Source: Nitrospinota bacterium
GTDB lineage: Bacteria; Nitrospinota; Nitrospinia; UBA9942
Assembly: GCA_003489165.1 (NCBI GenBank)
Contig: DNJG01000111.1
Location: 1-7,252, forward strand
Reading direction: 5' to 3'
DNA length: 7,252 nucleotides
Numbering within the stretch: the stretch's first letter is position 1; every line of letters begins with the position of its first letter. The position numbers and the translations under genes are program-made. Below the pieces are notes generated by a model. That model made no database searches, was not told where the DNA came from, and saw only the letters and a program-made list of their open reading frames with translations. Shown in pieces: positions 1 through 5,770 of this stretch.

Positions 1-441
1 ATTGACAAAGGATGAGTCGCTTATAAATTCCTCATCGGGTATATCTGATTCACTATCAAACTCAAAGAAAACAGGTAATATCACATTCCCTGCATCAGCC
101 ATTGCCTTGCTGAATAATGTATCATTCTTTTCAGCCTCACTAAAAATAATATCAAAGACAATTATTCTTACACCCAGACTCTTTAATTTCTTTACCACAT
201 CTGCCATTATATTTCTATCCCATGGCCATCTCCCAAGCCTGTCAATGCTCTTTTCATCTATTGCTGCAATAATTATATCTTCTGGAGGCTTTACTGTCCC
301 TCTTATTTTAAACCTGTAGTCTAAAAGCCTATCCTCCAGAGCATCAATAGGAGATAGACTGAGGAGCATTAACCCTGTTATAAGTATTGTAATAGATGAC
401 CCTATAAAAAATTTTAGCCTGCCACCCCTTGTCTTTTCCAT
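1..441 (-). CDS. CHASE2-domain sensor protein, N-terminal part (runs off the window)
   Basis: The reverse strand is open from ATG at 441 to base 1, giving 147 codons without a stop, so the gene continues past the left edge. Residues 1-10 are basic, residues 11-30 form one membrane segment, and a CHASE2 extracytoplasmic sensor domain follows. Typical CHASE2 signs are LEDRLLDYRFKIRG (35-48), the block AIDEKSIDRLGRWPWDR (60-76) and GVRIIVFDIIF (90-100). CHASE2 usually sits at the N-terminus of receptors ending in a class III adenylate/guanylate cyclase, a histidine kinase or a Ser/Thr kinase; the output domain lies outside the window, so the effector is unknown. The start fits because a short basic leader directly precedes the membrane helix, although no Shine-Dalgarno is evident. 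An extended -10 promoter lies about 35 bases upstream. Family assignment is fairly sure; ligand and output are unknown. Confidence 0.85.
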   Translation of the reverse strand, partial: MEKTRGGRLKFFIGSSITILITGLMLLSLSPIDALEDRLLDYRFKIRGTVKPPEDIIIAAIDEKSIDRLGRWPWDRNIMADVVKKLKSLGVRIIVFDIIFSEAEKNDTLFSKAMADAGNVILPVFFEFDSESDIPDEEFISDSSFVN

Positions 442-475
442 AAAATTTGATACTGAATGACTTTTTGAATGCCAA

Positions 476-484
476 ATTATATCA
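476..484 (-). promoter_or_regulatory. Extended -10 promoter for the CHASE2 gene
   Basis: The minus strand reads TGATATAAT: a perfect TATAAT at 481-476 preceded by TG one base away. Transcription would start near 469, leaving a leader of about 28 bases before ATG at 441. No good -35 is seen, as is usual for extended -10 promoters. This is one arm of a perfect inverted repeat whose other arm is the promoter of the opposite operon. Confidence 0.55.
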
Positions 485-497
485 TAAACCAACACTA

Positions 498-506
498 TGA
501 TATAAT
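498..506 (+). promoter_or_regulatory. Extended -10 promoter of the kinase-nadK operon
   Basis: TGATATAAT, with a perfect TATAAT at 501-506, predicts a start of transcription near 513. It lies downstream of the ATG at 469 that would give a longer first protein, and upstream of ATG 559. This supports 559 as the real translation start. Confidence 0.55.
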
Positions 507-526
507 AAAACAATTTAGCAAAATAC

Positions 527-554
527 CACTGACACTGCCACTTACACTGACACT
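527..554 (+). repeat. Hexamer tandem repeat (CACTGM) in the leader of the kinase gene
   Basis: The stretch reads CACTGA-CACTGC-CACTTA-CACTGA-CACT, about 4.7 imperfect copies of a hexamer, ending four bases before ATG 559. Read in frame it would encode a Pro-Leu-Thr-Leu run that does not look like part of the conserved protein, so it is more likely 5' untranslated sequence. Confidence 0.75.
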
Positions 555-558
555 AAAT

Positions 559-1563
559 ATGAATTCATCAGCCTTATTAAAGTTAATGCTAAATCCTGAC
601 AATTATCCATTCAAGCCTGAAAAGGTAGATATGCTCCAGACCCATATCTCTTACCTTTTTATTACAGGTGAATATGTATATAAGGTAAAGAAACCTGTAA
701 ACTTTGGCTTTCTTGATTATTCTACACTTGAAAAAAGAAAATATTTCTGTGAGCAGGAGATAAAACTAAACAGCCGTCTTTCACCTGAAATATATCTGGG
801 AGTCTCTGAGATTGTCTCAGACAAATCTGTTCTTTCCTTAGGTGGAAAAGGGGATGTGATAGAATATGCAGTAAGAATGCGGCGACTCCCCCCCGATATG
901 ATGCTGGATAAAATGATATTTGATAAGAGACTTAATAGGACTATAATCAAAAATATAGCAAATAAAATTGTAAAATTTCACCAATCTGCAGATGCCAATA
1001 GTAACATATCTAAGTTTGGAGATATTGAAACTATACTTAAAAATGTAAATGAAAACTTTCTACAGACGGATAAATTTATCGGAATCAGCCTGACACAGGA
1101 AGAGTATAACCTCATAAAGGATTTCTCATATAAATTTATTGATAATAATAAGGCTATTTTAAAAAAGAGGGTTAATAAAAATAAAATAAAGGACTGTCAT
1201 GGCGATTTAAGAACTGAGCATATCTGCATCTCTGACAAAATATACATATTTGACTGTATTGAATTTAATGACAGATTCAGATATGGCGATGTGGCATCAG
1301 AGGTGACATTCCTTGCCATGGACCTTGATTTTCTCGGTGAAGATACCCTCTCAAGATACTTTGTAGATTCCTATATAGAAATTTCAGGTGATACAGATAT
1401 ATATAAAATCATAAACTTTTATAAATGCTACAGGGCTTATGTAAGGGGAAAGGTTGAGAGCTTCCAGCTTAATGACCCTAACATTCAGCCAAAAGAAAAG
1501 GAGAAGAGCTTTAATTCAGCCAAAGGGCATTTTAAATTGGCATACAGATATGCCATAGGATAA
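559..1563 (+). CDS. COG2187-type aminoglycoside-phosphotransferase-fold kinase
   Basis: A 334-residue protein of the kinase-like (APH/choline kinase fold) family annotated as COG2187. The family signature THISYLFITGEYVYKVKKP, then VNFGFLD, covers residues 28-53 and includes the likely ATP-site lysine region. The catalytic loop is CHGDLRTEHI (213-222), followed by the metal-binding IFDCIEFND (230-238) and VASEVTFLAMDLD (245-257). The family is named for its fold; the natural substrate is not established and antibiotic resistance should not be inferred. ATG 559 is preferred over ATG 469 because homologues start with a short sequence like NSSALLKLMLNPDNYP, the upstream 30 codons include a hexamer repeat, and the best promoter lies inside that extension. 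No clear Shine-Dalgarno is seen at either start. In many bacteria this domain is fused to the P-loop domain found here as the next gene. Confidence 0.85.
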   Translation: MNSSALLKLMLNPDNYPFKPEKVDMLQTHISYLFITGEYVYKVKKPVNFGFLDYSTLEKRKYFCEQEIKLNSRLSPEIYLGVSEIVSDKSVLSLGGKGDVIEYAVRMRRLPPDMMLDKMIFDKRLNRTIIKNIANKIVKFHQSADANSNISKFGDIETILKNVNENFLQTDKFIGISLTQEEYNLIKDFSYKFIDNNKAILKKRVNKNKIKDCHGDLRTEHICISDKIYIFDCIEFNDRFRYGDVASEVTFLAMDLDFLGEDTLSRYFVDSYIEISGDTDIYKIINFYKCYRAYVRGKVESFQLNDPNIQPKEKEKSFNSAKGHFKLAYRYAIG

Positions 1564-1578
1564 ACAAAAACATAATTA

Positions 1579-1645
1579 ACCACAGATAGACACGGAAAAA
1601 TGAGTTTCAAAAAATCCGTGTTGCTCCATGATAAATCCGTGATAG
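1579..1645. repeat. Dispersed-repeat-like spacer with CACGGA/TCCGTG arms
   Basis: This intergenic stretch begins ACCACAGATAGACACGGAAA and holds an inverted pair, CACGGA (1591-1596) and TCCGTG (1615-1620), with a second AAATCCGTG copy ending at 1641. It resembles the 'ccacagat...cacgga...tccgtg' repeats seen scattered between genes of many environmental bacterial genomes. That resemblance is from memory; the copy number in this genome cannot be judged from one window. Confidence 0.45.
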
Positions 1646-1659
1646 TTTTTATAAGTTAC

Positions 1660-2229
1660 ATGGACAAACCAATCTTTATTATTTTTGCTGGACTTATAGG
1701 GACAGGGAAAAGCACACTCGCAAATCTTTTATCTAAAAAACTGAATATTCCCGTCATATCCTCTGATATTATAAGAAAAAAGCTTGCAGGAATATCTACC
1801 ACAGAACATAAATACGAAGAATTTGAAAAAGGGATATACTCAAGAAAATTTACAGACAAAACTTATACAGAAATATTTAAAAAGGCGAAAGAGTTTTTAA
1901 TAAAGGGCTCATCAGTAATTATTGACGCCTCTTTTCAAAGAAGAACTGACAGAAATTTGGTATTAAACATGGCAAATGAGCTGGGGATTAAAGTCTTTGT
2001 AGTGGAGACCCTTTGCAAAGATGAGGAGATAAAAAACAGATTAAATGTCCGCATAAAAGATAAAGAGCAAACCTCCGATGGCAGATGGGAGATATACAGC
2101 AGACAGAAAGAAGCCTTTGAGGCAATAGATGAGATTAAAGAAGACTTTCACATAATCATTGACACCACAAAGGTTATTGAGGTATGTATAAAGAAAGTAT
2201 TAGAGAAGCTTCAGGTAAAATATGATTAA
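1660..2229 (+). CDS. COG0645-type P-loop ATPase / predicted kinase
   Basis: A 189-residue P-loop protein. Walker A is GLIGTGKST (residues 11-19) just after the first beta strand (PIFIIFA). SSD (34-36) follows beta strand 2, and VIIDASFQRRTDR (86-98) is the Walker-B-like strand with Asp89 followed by basic residues, as in small-molecule kinases. The C-terminal part (about 120-189) is an alpha/beta lid region rich in Lys and Glu. The substrate is unknown. The open frame reaches back to ATG 1600, but those 20 codons come from the repeat-like spacer, and family members begin right at the P-loop strand, so ATG 1660 is chosen; neither start has a good Shine-Dalgarno. It is in the same frame as the COG2187 gene, separated by TAA at 1561 and TAA at 1573, and overlaps nadK by 8 bases, so the three are probably co-transcribed. 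Confidence 0.82.
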   Translation: MDKPIFIIFAGLIGTGKSTLANLLSKKLNIPVISSDIIRKKLAGISTTEHKYEEFEKGIYSRKFTDKTYTEIFKKAKEFLIKGSSVIIDASFQRRTDRNLVLNMANELGIKVFVVETLCKDEEIKNRLNVRIKDKEQTSDGRWEIYSRQKEAFEAIDEIKEDFHIIIDTTKVIEVCIKKVLEKLQVKYD

Positions 2230-3082
2230 AAAGATAGGAATTATTGCAAAGACTCAGCATATAAAGGCTGGGGAATCATTAAAGGAGCTTATAACATGGC
2301 TCAAAAACAGGGATATTGAGATTTATCTGGATAAAGAGACATCAGGAATCATTGGTGAAAAATCTCAATATAAAAGGGCTGATATACCATCAATAGTTGA
2401 ACTTATAATTGTCCTTGGCGGCGACGGTACTCTTCTTTCTGTTGCCAGACTTATAGAAGATAAAGATGTGCCGATATTGGGTGTAAATTTAGGTGTCCTT
2501 GGATTTCTGACTGAGATTACAATTGGGGAACTCTACCCTGCACTGGAAAAAATTATTTCTGGGGATTTTACAGTAGAAGACAGGATAATGCTTGATGCCT
2601 GTATATACAGAGAGGGTAAGATAGCCGCAAATTACTGTGCCTTTAATGATGTGGTAATAAATAGAGGCGCTATTGCAAGGATTGTAGATTTAGAGATAAA
2701 GATAAACGGTTTATATGTTACAACCTACAGGTCTGACGGGCTTATCATCTCTACACCAACAGGCTCTACTGCATATTCACTGGCTGCAGGCGGGCCTATA
2801 GTCTATCCTACAATGAATGCCCTCATACTATCCCCTATCTGCCCCCATACCCTTACAAATAGGCCAATTGTTATACCTGATGATGTAAAGATTGAAATAA
2901 ATCTTGTAACACCAAATGAGGATGTGCTTGCAACTATGGATGGACAGGTAGGATACTCCCTCAACTACCGTGATACAATTGAGATAAAGAAGGCAAAAAA
3001 CACAATAAAACTTATACAGGCACCCGGAAAAAACTACTATGATGTACTTAGAAAAAAATTGAAGTGGGGGGAAAGACTATAG
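2222..3082 (+). CDS. nadK: NAD kinase (ATP/polyphosphate NAD+ kinase)
   Basis: A 286-residue, apparently full-length cytoplasmic NAD kinase, which phosphorylates NAD+ to NADP+. Signature motifs in order are GGDGT (66-70) with its catalytic Asp, GVNLGVLGFL (87-96), FNDVVINRG (141-149) for NAD binding, SDGLIISTPTGSTAYSLAAG (171-190), the glycine-rich hallmark of the family, and the C-terminal MDGQ (239-242). The ATG overlaps the end of the preceding P-loop gene by 8 bases, suggesting translational coupling; no strong Shine-Dalgarno is present. In many bacteria recN follows nadK; here the gene is followed after 15 bases by an attC-like site and foreign-looking minus-strand genes, so an operon may have been interrupted at its 3' end. 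The protein itself appears intact. Identification is very secure. Confidence 0.97.
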   Translation: MIKKIGIIAKTQHIKAGESLKELITWLKNRDIEIYLDKETSGIIGEKSQYKRADIPSIVELIIVLGGDGTLLSVARLIEDKDVPILGVNLGVLGFLTEITIGELYPALEKIISGDFTVEDRIMLDACIYREGKIAANYCAFNDVVINRGAIARIVDLEIKINGLYVTTYRSDGLIISTPTGSTAYSLAAGGPIVYPTMNALILSPICPHTLTNRPIVIPDDVKIEINLVTPNEDVLATMDGQVGYSLNYRDTIEIKKAKNTIKLIQAPGKNYYDVLRKKLKWGERL

Positions 3083-3097
3083 CGGAGCAAAGGGAGA

Positions 3098-3160
3098 ACG
3101 CAACATTTAAGGGGCGCGGTGGTTTTATGCCGCATCCCTATTGAGCAACTTGTGTTATGT
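3098..3160 (-). other. attC-like recombination site (second, weaker)
   Basis: Read on the minus strand, the site starts with an ACATAAC core (3160-3154) and ends with GTTGCGT (3104-3098), 63 bases in all. An inner stem pairs GCGG (3116-3119) with CCGC (3130-3133) and GGG with CCC (3136-3138). The ACATAAC core is the exact reverse complement of the GTTATGT core at the other end of the same cassette, as expected for an integron cassette. Weak points are a poor fit of GTTGCGT to the GTTRRRY consensus and unequal arm lengths outside the inner stem, so the half next to nadK may be degraded or non-native. Confidence 0.55.
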
Positions 3161-3579
3161 GGCTAATCGCCTTTGCTATTTGAACCTTGACACGTTGATT
3201 GTTCTTCTAAGTCCATCTTCTTTCCAATTCTGTAAGCGTCAACTACACCAAGAATCCAGCAAACAACTATCAGCAACAAGATTGAATTAAATAATAGACT
3301 GTCGGAATTCGTGGATGATTGAGTGGCAACGTTTAAAATAGCATCCACATTGATTGTGCCACCCGCCAACTCAATCTGTTTGAGTATGGAAAAAGCTTGT
3401 TGTACTGCTTTTGCTACGACGATCAAAAGGCAGGCCAAAACGATAAGCATCAGGACCACACCTCGTCTATAGCGTTTTAGAACGACCTGACCAATGCCAG
3501 GGAATACCAATCCCGATAGAAGAGCTGCTTTTAGCGAGTTGCTCATGATAGCCAGTCTCCAGTTATTGTAAACACATAA
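3104..3579 (-). mobile_element. Integron-type gene cassette (about 476 bp, one gene)
   Basis: Bounded by the predicted G/TT cleavage points of the two attC-like sites. It begins with the core GTTATGT (minus strand, 3580-3574), has a 27-base leader, one gene filling most of the unit, and ends in a terminal attC half starting ACATAAC. The two ends are perfectly complementary, as they must be to re-form an attC in a circular cassette. No integrase gene or attI is in the window, so this is either part of an integrase-less attC cluster or a single cassette inserted at a secondary site. The neighbouring core genes on both sides appear intact. Confidence 0.65.
3163..3546 (-). CDS. Small cassette-borne membrane protein, function unknown
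   Basis: A 127-residue protein with three hydrophobic segments: a short one around residues 7-22 containing FPGIGQ (15-20), one at about 28-48, and one at about 85-105, followed by VDAYRIGKK (102-110) and a polar tail. The PG.GQ motif before a basic stretch (KRYRRG), plus a final helix ending in DAYRIG, resembles small TM2-like or DUF5683-like membrane proteins; this is a resemblance only. The start is supported by GGAG ten bases upstream of ATG 3546. The gene fills the 476-bp cassette, with its stop only three bases from the terminal attC core, which is typical of integron cassettes. Base composition is less AT-rich than the flanking genes, consistent with transfer. No function can be assigned. 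Confidence 0.75.
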   Translation of the reverse strand: MSNSLKAALLSGLVFPGIGQVVLKRYRRGVVLMLIVLACLLIVVAKAVQQAFSILKQIELAGGTINVDAILNVATQSSTNSDSLLFNSILLLIVVCWILGVVDAYRIGKKMDLEEQSTCQGSNSKGD

Positions 3580-3632
3580 CGAATAAGCTCAGTGGCATGG
3601 TTTACCATGTCCGCTGGAGCGTTTTGTTAGGC
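3574..3632 (-). other. attC site (59-base element)
   Basis: On the minus strand it starts GCCTAAC (3632-3626), a perfect RYYYAAC core, and ends GTTATGT (3580-3574), close to GTTRRRY; the total is 59 bases. Between them the strand folds: GCTC pairs with GAGC, AG with CT, GG with CC, and CATGG with CCATG around a TAAA loop. Single unpaired bases remain on one arm, like the extrahelical bases used by integron integrases. The order of blocks (AACAAAACGCTCCAGCGGAC then CACTGAGC) is close to classic attC sites. Orientation matches minus-strand cassettes on both sides. Confidence 0.82.
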
Positions 3633-3930
3633 GTGACTGTCTTTGATTTAACCATTTTTTGAACGAAGTTTGACTCTCTCCTGACGGTTTACCTATTAAT
3701 AATCCTTCCACACTTATATCTTCGTCAATATCTTCCCAGTGAATACCATGACCTGTCCCTATTAGCCTCCAATTATTGCGTTCCTCTGGTGTAGCATGCA
3801 CCAGACGAGGAAACCAATCAAGAGGGACTGAAATTATTCTTCCATCGCTTAGGTCTACACTCAATGTATCCTCTGTCACTCTTACATTTTCAGCCTTTGG
3901 GATTTCTATTTCAATTGCCGAAATATTCAT
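3589..3930 (-). CDS. DUF2442 family protein
   Basis: A 113-residue soluble protein of the DUF2442 family. The core runs from about residue 13 to 80, with the hallmark LSDGRIISVPLDWFPRLVHA (27-46) and then TPEERNNWRLIGTGHGIHWE followed by DIDEDISVEGLLIG (47-80). Function is unknown. The start at 3930 is preferred over ATG 3987 because GGAGG lies eight bases upstream and the family begins there; the longer form would run through the preceding gene in another frame. It overlaps the DUF4160 gene by 20 bases, so the two are probably translated together. The last 14 residues (from Arg100, basic and non-conserved) are encoded by the attC site itself, with the stop inside it, so the tail was probably acquired through cassette recombination. 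DUF2442/DUF4160 pairs recur in bacteria; a toxin-antitoxin role is possible but unproven. Confidence 0.83.
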   Translation of the reverse strand: MNISAIEIEIPKAENVRVTEDTLSVDLSDGRIISVPLDWFPRLVHATPEERNNWRLIGTGHGIHWEDIDEDISVEGLLIGKPSGESQTSFKKWLNQRQSRLTKRSSGHGKPCH

Positions 3931-4141
3931 GCCATGCCTCCAATAATTTTGAATGGTGTTCGTTAATGATTTTATGAATCTTTGCAACTTCTATTCTACT
4001 AAATCCTCCACTACTCTGTAGTCTAACAGGATTGAGCCAAAATTTGGCAATTTTATCATTATGCTCAATATGAATATGGTCAGGTTCATCACGATCACCT
4101 GCATAAAAGAAGAAACTCTCCTTAATAAAAATACCCTCCAT
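3911..4141 (-). CDS. DUF4160 family protein
   Basis: A 76-residue protein matching the DUF4160 family: FFFYAGDRDEPDHIHIEH (10-27) with the characteristic PxHIH motif, then AKFWLNPVRLQSSGGFS (32-48) and a C-terminal helix ending LLEAWHEYFGN. Homologues often have a few more N-terminal residues; here an in-frame TAG lies only six codons upstream of ATG 4141, so the protein is either naturally short or slightly trimmed. AAGG abuts the ATG too closely to be a normal ribosome-binding site. It is the first gene of a two-gene unit with DUF2442, overlapping it by 20 bases. No integron core site is visible upstream in 4142-4279, so the 5' boundary of this presumed cassette is missing. The biochemical role of the family is unknown to me. 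Confidence 0.82.
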   Translation of the reverse strand: MEGIFIKESFFFYAGDRDEPDHIHIEHNDKIAKFWLNPVRLQSSGGFSRIEVAKIHKIINEHHSKLLEAWHEYFGN

Positions 4142-4279
4142 CCTTAAAAAGTTCTTCTATTGAAAGGGTAGTTATCCGCAAAAATAGTTCTTTGAAAATT
4201 TAATGTAAAATAAAACTGGTGGTGGGCAAGCATCCTGTCATCATTGACGAAGCCAAATCTCTATGATAATCTTACCTGC

Positions 4280-5770
4280 ATGTATCATCCGTCCTATGAG
4301 GTATTTAAAGAAAAGGCAAAGGAAGGGAATCTTATTCCTGTGTATAGGGAAATTCTCGCTGATTTAGAGACACCTGTTTCAGCCTTTCTAAAAATAGATG
4401 AAGGAGAATATTCTTATCTTCTTGAGAGTGTTGAGGGGGGTGAGAAATGGGCGAGGTATTGTTTCCTCGGCAGTAAACCCTCTGTGGTTTTTAAAAGTAA
4501 GGGAGATAAAATTTATGTAACAAGAAATGGTGTTGTAAAAGAGGAGAAGGTTGACGGCAATCCTTTAAATTCTATCAAAAAATTGATGTCTGATTATAAG
4601 CCTGTAAAGGTAGAGGGGCTTCCGAGATTCTTTGGCGGTGCTGTCGGCTATATTGGATATGATATGGTGAGGTTCTTTGAGAGCCTCCCCCATGAGGCAG
4701 TTGACGACTTAAATATACCTGACGCTGTTTTCGTTATAACCGATACTATTCTGATATTTGATAATATAGGACAAAAGATTAAAGTTGTATCTAATGCACA
4801 TATTAAAGATGGTGATGTGGAAAGGGCATACGGGGAAGCAATAGGGAGGATAGATGCAATTATTGATAAACTTAGAAAAACAGTCACCAGTCACCAGTCA
4901 CCAGTCACCAGTAAAGAACTTCTAAATCCGAACCCCGAATTCCGAACTAATGTTTCTAAGGAGGTTTTTAAAGAGAGTGTTCAGAAGTGCAAGAAATATA
5001 TAAAGGATGGGGATATTTTTCAGGTTGTATTATCCCAGAGGCTTGAGACAGATTTTCAGTCTGACCCTTTTGATATATATAGGGCACTCCGAACCATAAA
5101 TCCTTCACCATATATGTATTTCTTTAAACTGGGTGATATAAAAATAGTCGGCTCATCTCCTGAAGTATTGGTAAGGGTGGAGGATAAGATGGTGGAGGTA
5201 AGACCCATAGCAGGGACAAGACCGAGAGGGGCTACAGAGGAAGAGGATAAGAGGCTTGCAAGGGAATTACTGAGTGATGAAAAAGAGAGGGCTGAACATA
5301 TAATGCTGGTTGATTTAGGGAGAAACGATATTGGAAGGGTATCAAAGAAAGGGAGTGTTGAGGTGAATGAACTGATGGTAATAGAGAAATATTCCCATGT
5401 CATGCACATTGTATCAAATGTAAAGGGGAGACTTGAAAACGGAATTGACTGTTACGATGTTCTCAAAGCCACATTTCCAGCAGGCACAGTCTCCGGCGCC
5501 CCAAAAATAAGGGCGATGGAGATAATTGAGGAACTTGAGCCGACCCGCCGCGGGATTTATGCAGGTTCAGTTGGGTATTTCAGTTTCTCAGGGAATATGG
5601 ATATGGCAATCACAATAAGGACACTGTTAATCAAAGGTAATACAGCATATCTGGGTATCGGTGCAGGCATTGTCGCAGATTCAGAGCCTGAGAGGGAGTT
5701 TGAAGAAACAATGAATAAGGGAAAGGCGTTGATAAAAGCAATTGAACTGGCTGAGAGAGGATTAGAATAA
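4280..5770 (+). CDS. trpE: Anthranilate synthase component I
   Basis: A 496-residue enzyme subunit that converts chorismate plus ammonia to anthranilate, the first step of tryptophan synthesis. The N-terminal domain (about 10-160) has LLES (47-50), the tryptophan feedback motif, and FFGGAVGYIGYD (117-128). The chorismate-binding domain (about 225-490) has GDIFQVVLSQR (244-254), NPSPYMYF (274-281), GSSPE (291-295), RPIAGTRPRG (308-317), LVDLGRND (343-350), FPAGTVSGAPK (399-409) and GAGIVADSEPE (461-471). PIAGT rather than PIKGT marks TrpE, not PabB. ATG 4280 matches the family start (MYHPSYEVF); a TTG at 4244 would add 12 unconserved residues, and neither has a clear Shine-Dalgarno. The linker at about 201-223 is coded by two heptamer tracts. 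The stop overlaps the trpG start. No trp leader peptide or operator could be supported upstream. Confidence 0.96.
   Translation: MYHPSYEVFKEKAKEGNLIPVYREILADLETPVSAFLKIDEGEYSYLLESVEGGEKWARYCFLGSKPSVVFKSKGDKIYVTRNGVVKEEKVDGNPLNSIKKLMSDYKPVKVEGLPRFFGGAVGYIGYDMVRFFESLPHEAVDDLNIPDAVFVITDTILIFDNIGQKIKVVSNAHIKDGDVERAYGEAIGRIDAIIDKLRKTVTSHQSPVTSKELLNPNPEFRTNVSKEVFKESVQKCKKYIKDGDIFQVVLSQRLETDFQSDPFDIYRALRTINPSPYMYFFKLGDIKIVGSSPEVLVRVEDKMVEVRPIAGTRPRGATEEEDKRLARELLSDEKERAEHIMLVDLGRNDIGRVSKKGSVEVNELMVIEKYSHVMHIVSNVKGRLENGIDCYDVLKATFPAGTVSGAPKIRAMEIIEELEPTRRGIYAGSVGYFSFSGNMDMAITIRTLLIKGNTAYLGIGAGIVADSEPEREFEETMNKGKALIKAIELAERGLE
4881..4912 (+). repeat. Heptamer tandem repeat (CAGTCAC)4.6 inside trpE
   Basis: Four perfect copies of CAGTCAC plus CAGT lie in tandem within the coding region. 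They encode linker residues of about 201-211 (TVTSHQSPVTS). A heptamer read in triplets gives a 21-base (7-residue) cycle; the tract is free of stops in the frame used. It sits between the two conserved domains of TrpE. Confidence 0.92.
4927..4947 (+). repeat. Second heptamer tract (YCCGAAY x3) inside trpE
   Basis: TCCGAAC-CCCGAAT-TCCGAAC are three tandem copies of a degenerate heptamer, a different family from the CAGTCAC tract 14 bases upstream. They encode part of NPNPEFRT in the TrpE linker. YCCGAAY/RTTCGGR heptamers are usually seen between genes in some bacterial genomes. Confidence 0.75.

Larger units (their letters stand above)
476..506. repeat. Perfect 11-bp inverted repeat joining two divergent promoters
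   Basis: ATTATATCATA at 476-486 and TATGATATAAT at 496-506 are exact reverse complements separated by 9 bases. Each arm contains a complete extended -10 element facing outward. The -35 zone of either promoter would overlap the -10 of the other, so polymerase could probably occupy only one at a time. The symmetry could also be an operator for a dimeric regulator; no regulator gene is nearby. Confidence 0.7.

Noticed and set aside
2..319. Plus-strand open frame of 105 codons at the left edge
   Set aside because: It is a shadow of the CHASE2 gene on the opposite strand, which shows clear domain conservation.
469..558. Longer start for the COG2187 protein at ATG 469
   Set aside because: The extra 30 codons contain the promoter and a hexamer repeat and lack the family's N-terminal pattern, which begins at 559.
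559..1563. Aminoglycoside resistance gene
   Set aside because: The family shares only the kinase fold with aminoglycoside phosphotransferases; its position next to a P-loop kinase and nadK suggests metabolism, and no resistance-specific features are visible.
4160..4188. TTGAAA-N17-AATAGT as a trpE promoter
   Set aside because: The -10 match is only four of six in an AT-rich stretch where such matches are common, and it lies about 95 bases before the gene; not strong enough to list.
4217..4225. Three consecutive TGG (Trp) triplets about 55 bases upstream of trpE, suggesting a trp attenuator leader peptide
   Set aside because: In that frame a TAA lies at 4211-4213, just before the triplets, and no start codon intervenes; downstream the frame runs straight into trpE rather than ending in a short peptide. 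No attenuator hairpins with a T-run were found.
4244..4279. TTG start adding 12 residues to TrpE
   Set aside because: There is no ribosome-binding site and the added residues are not family-like; the conserved start MYHPSYEVF begins at 4280.
4881..4947. Possible CRISPR-like array
   Set aside because: The repeats are 7 bases long, directly tandem and without spacers, and they lie within a coding sequence.
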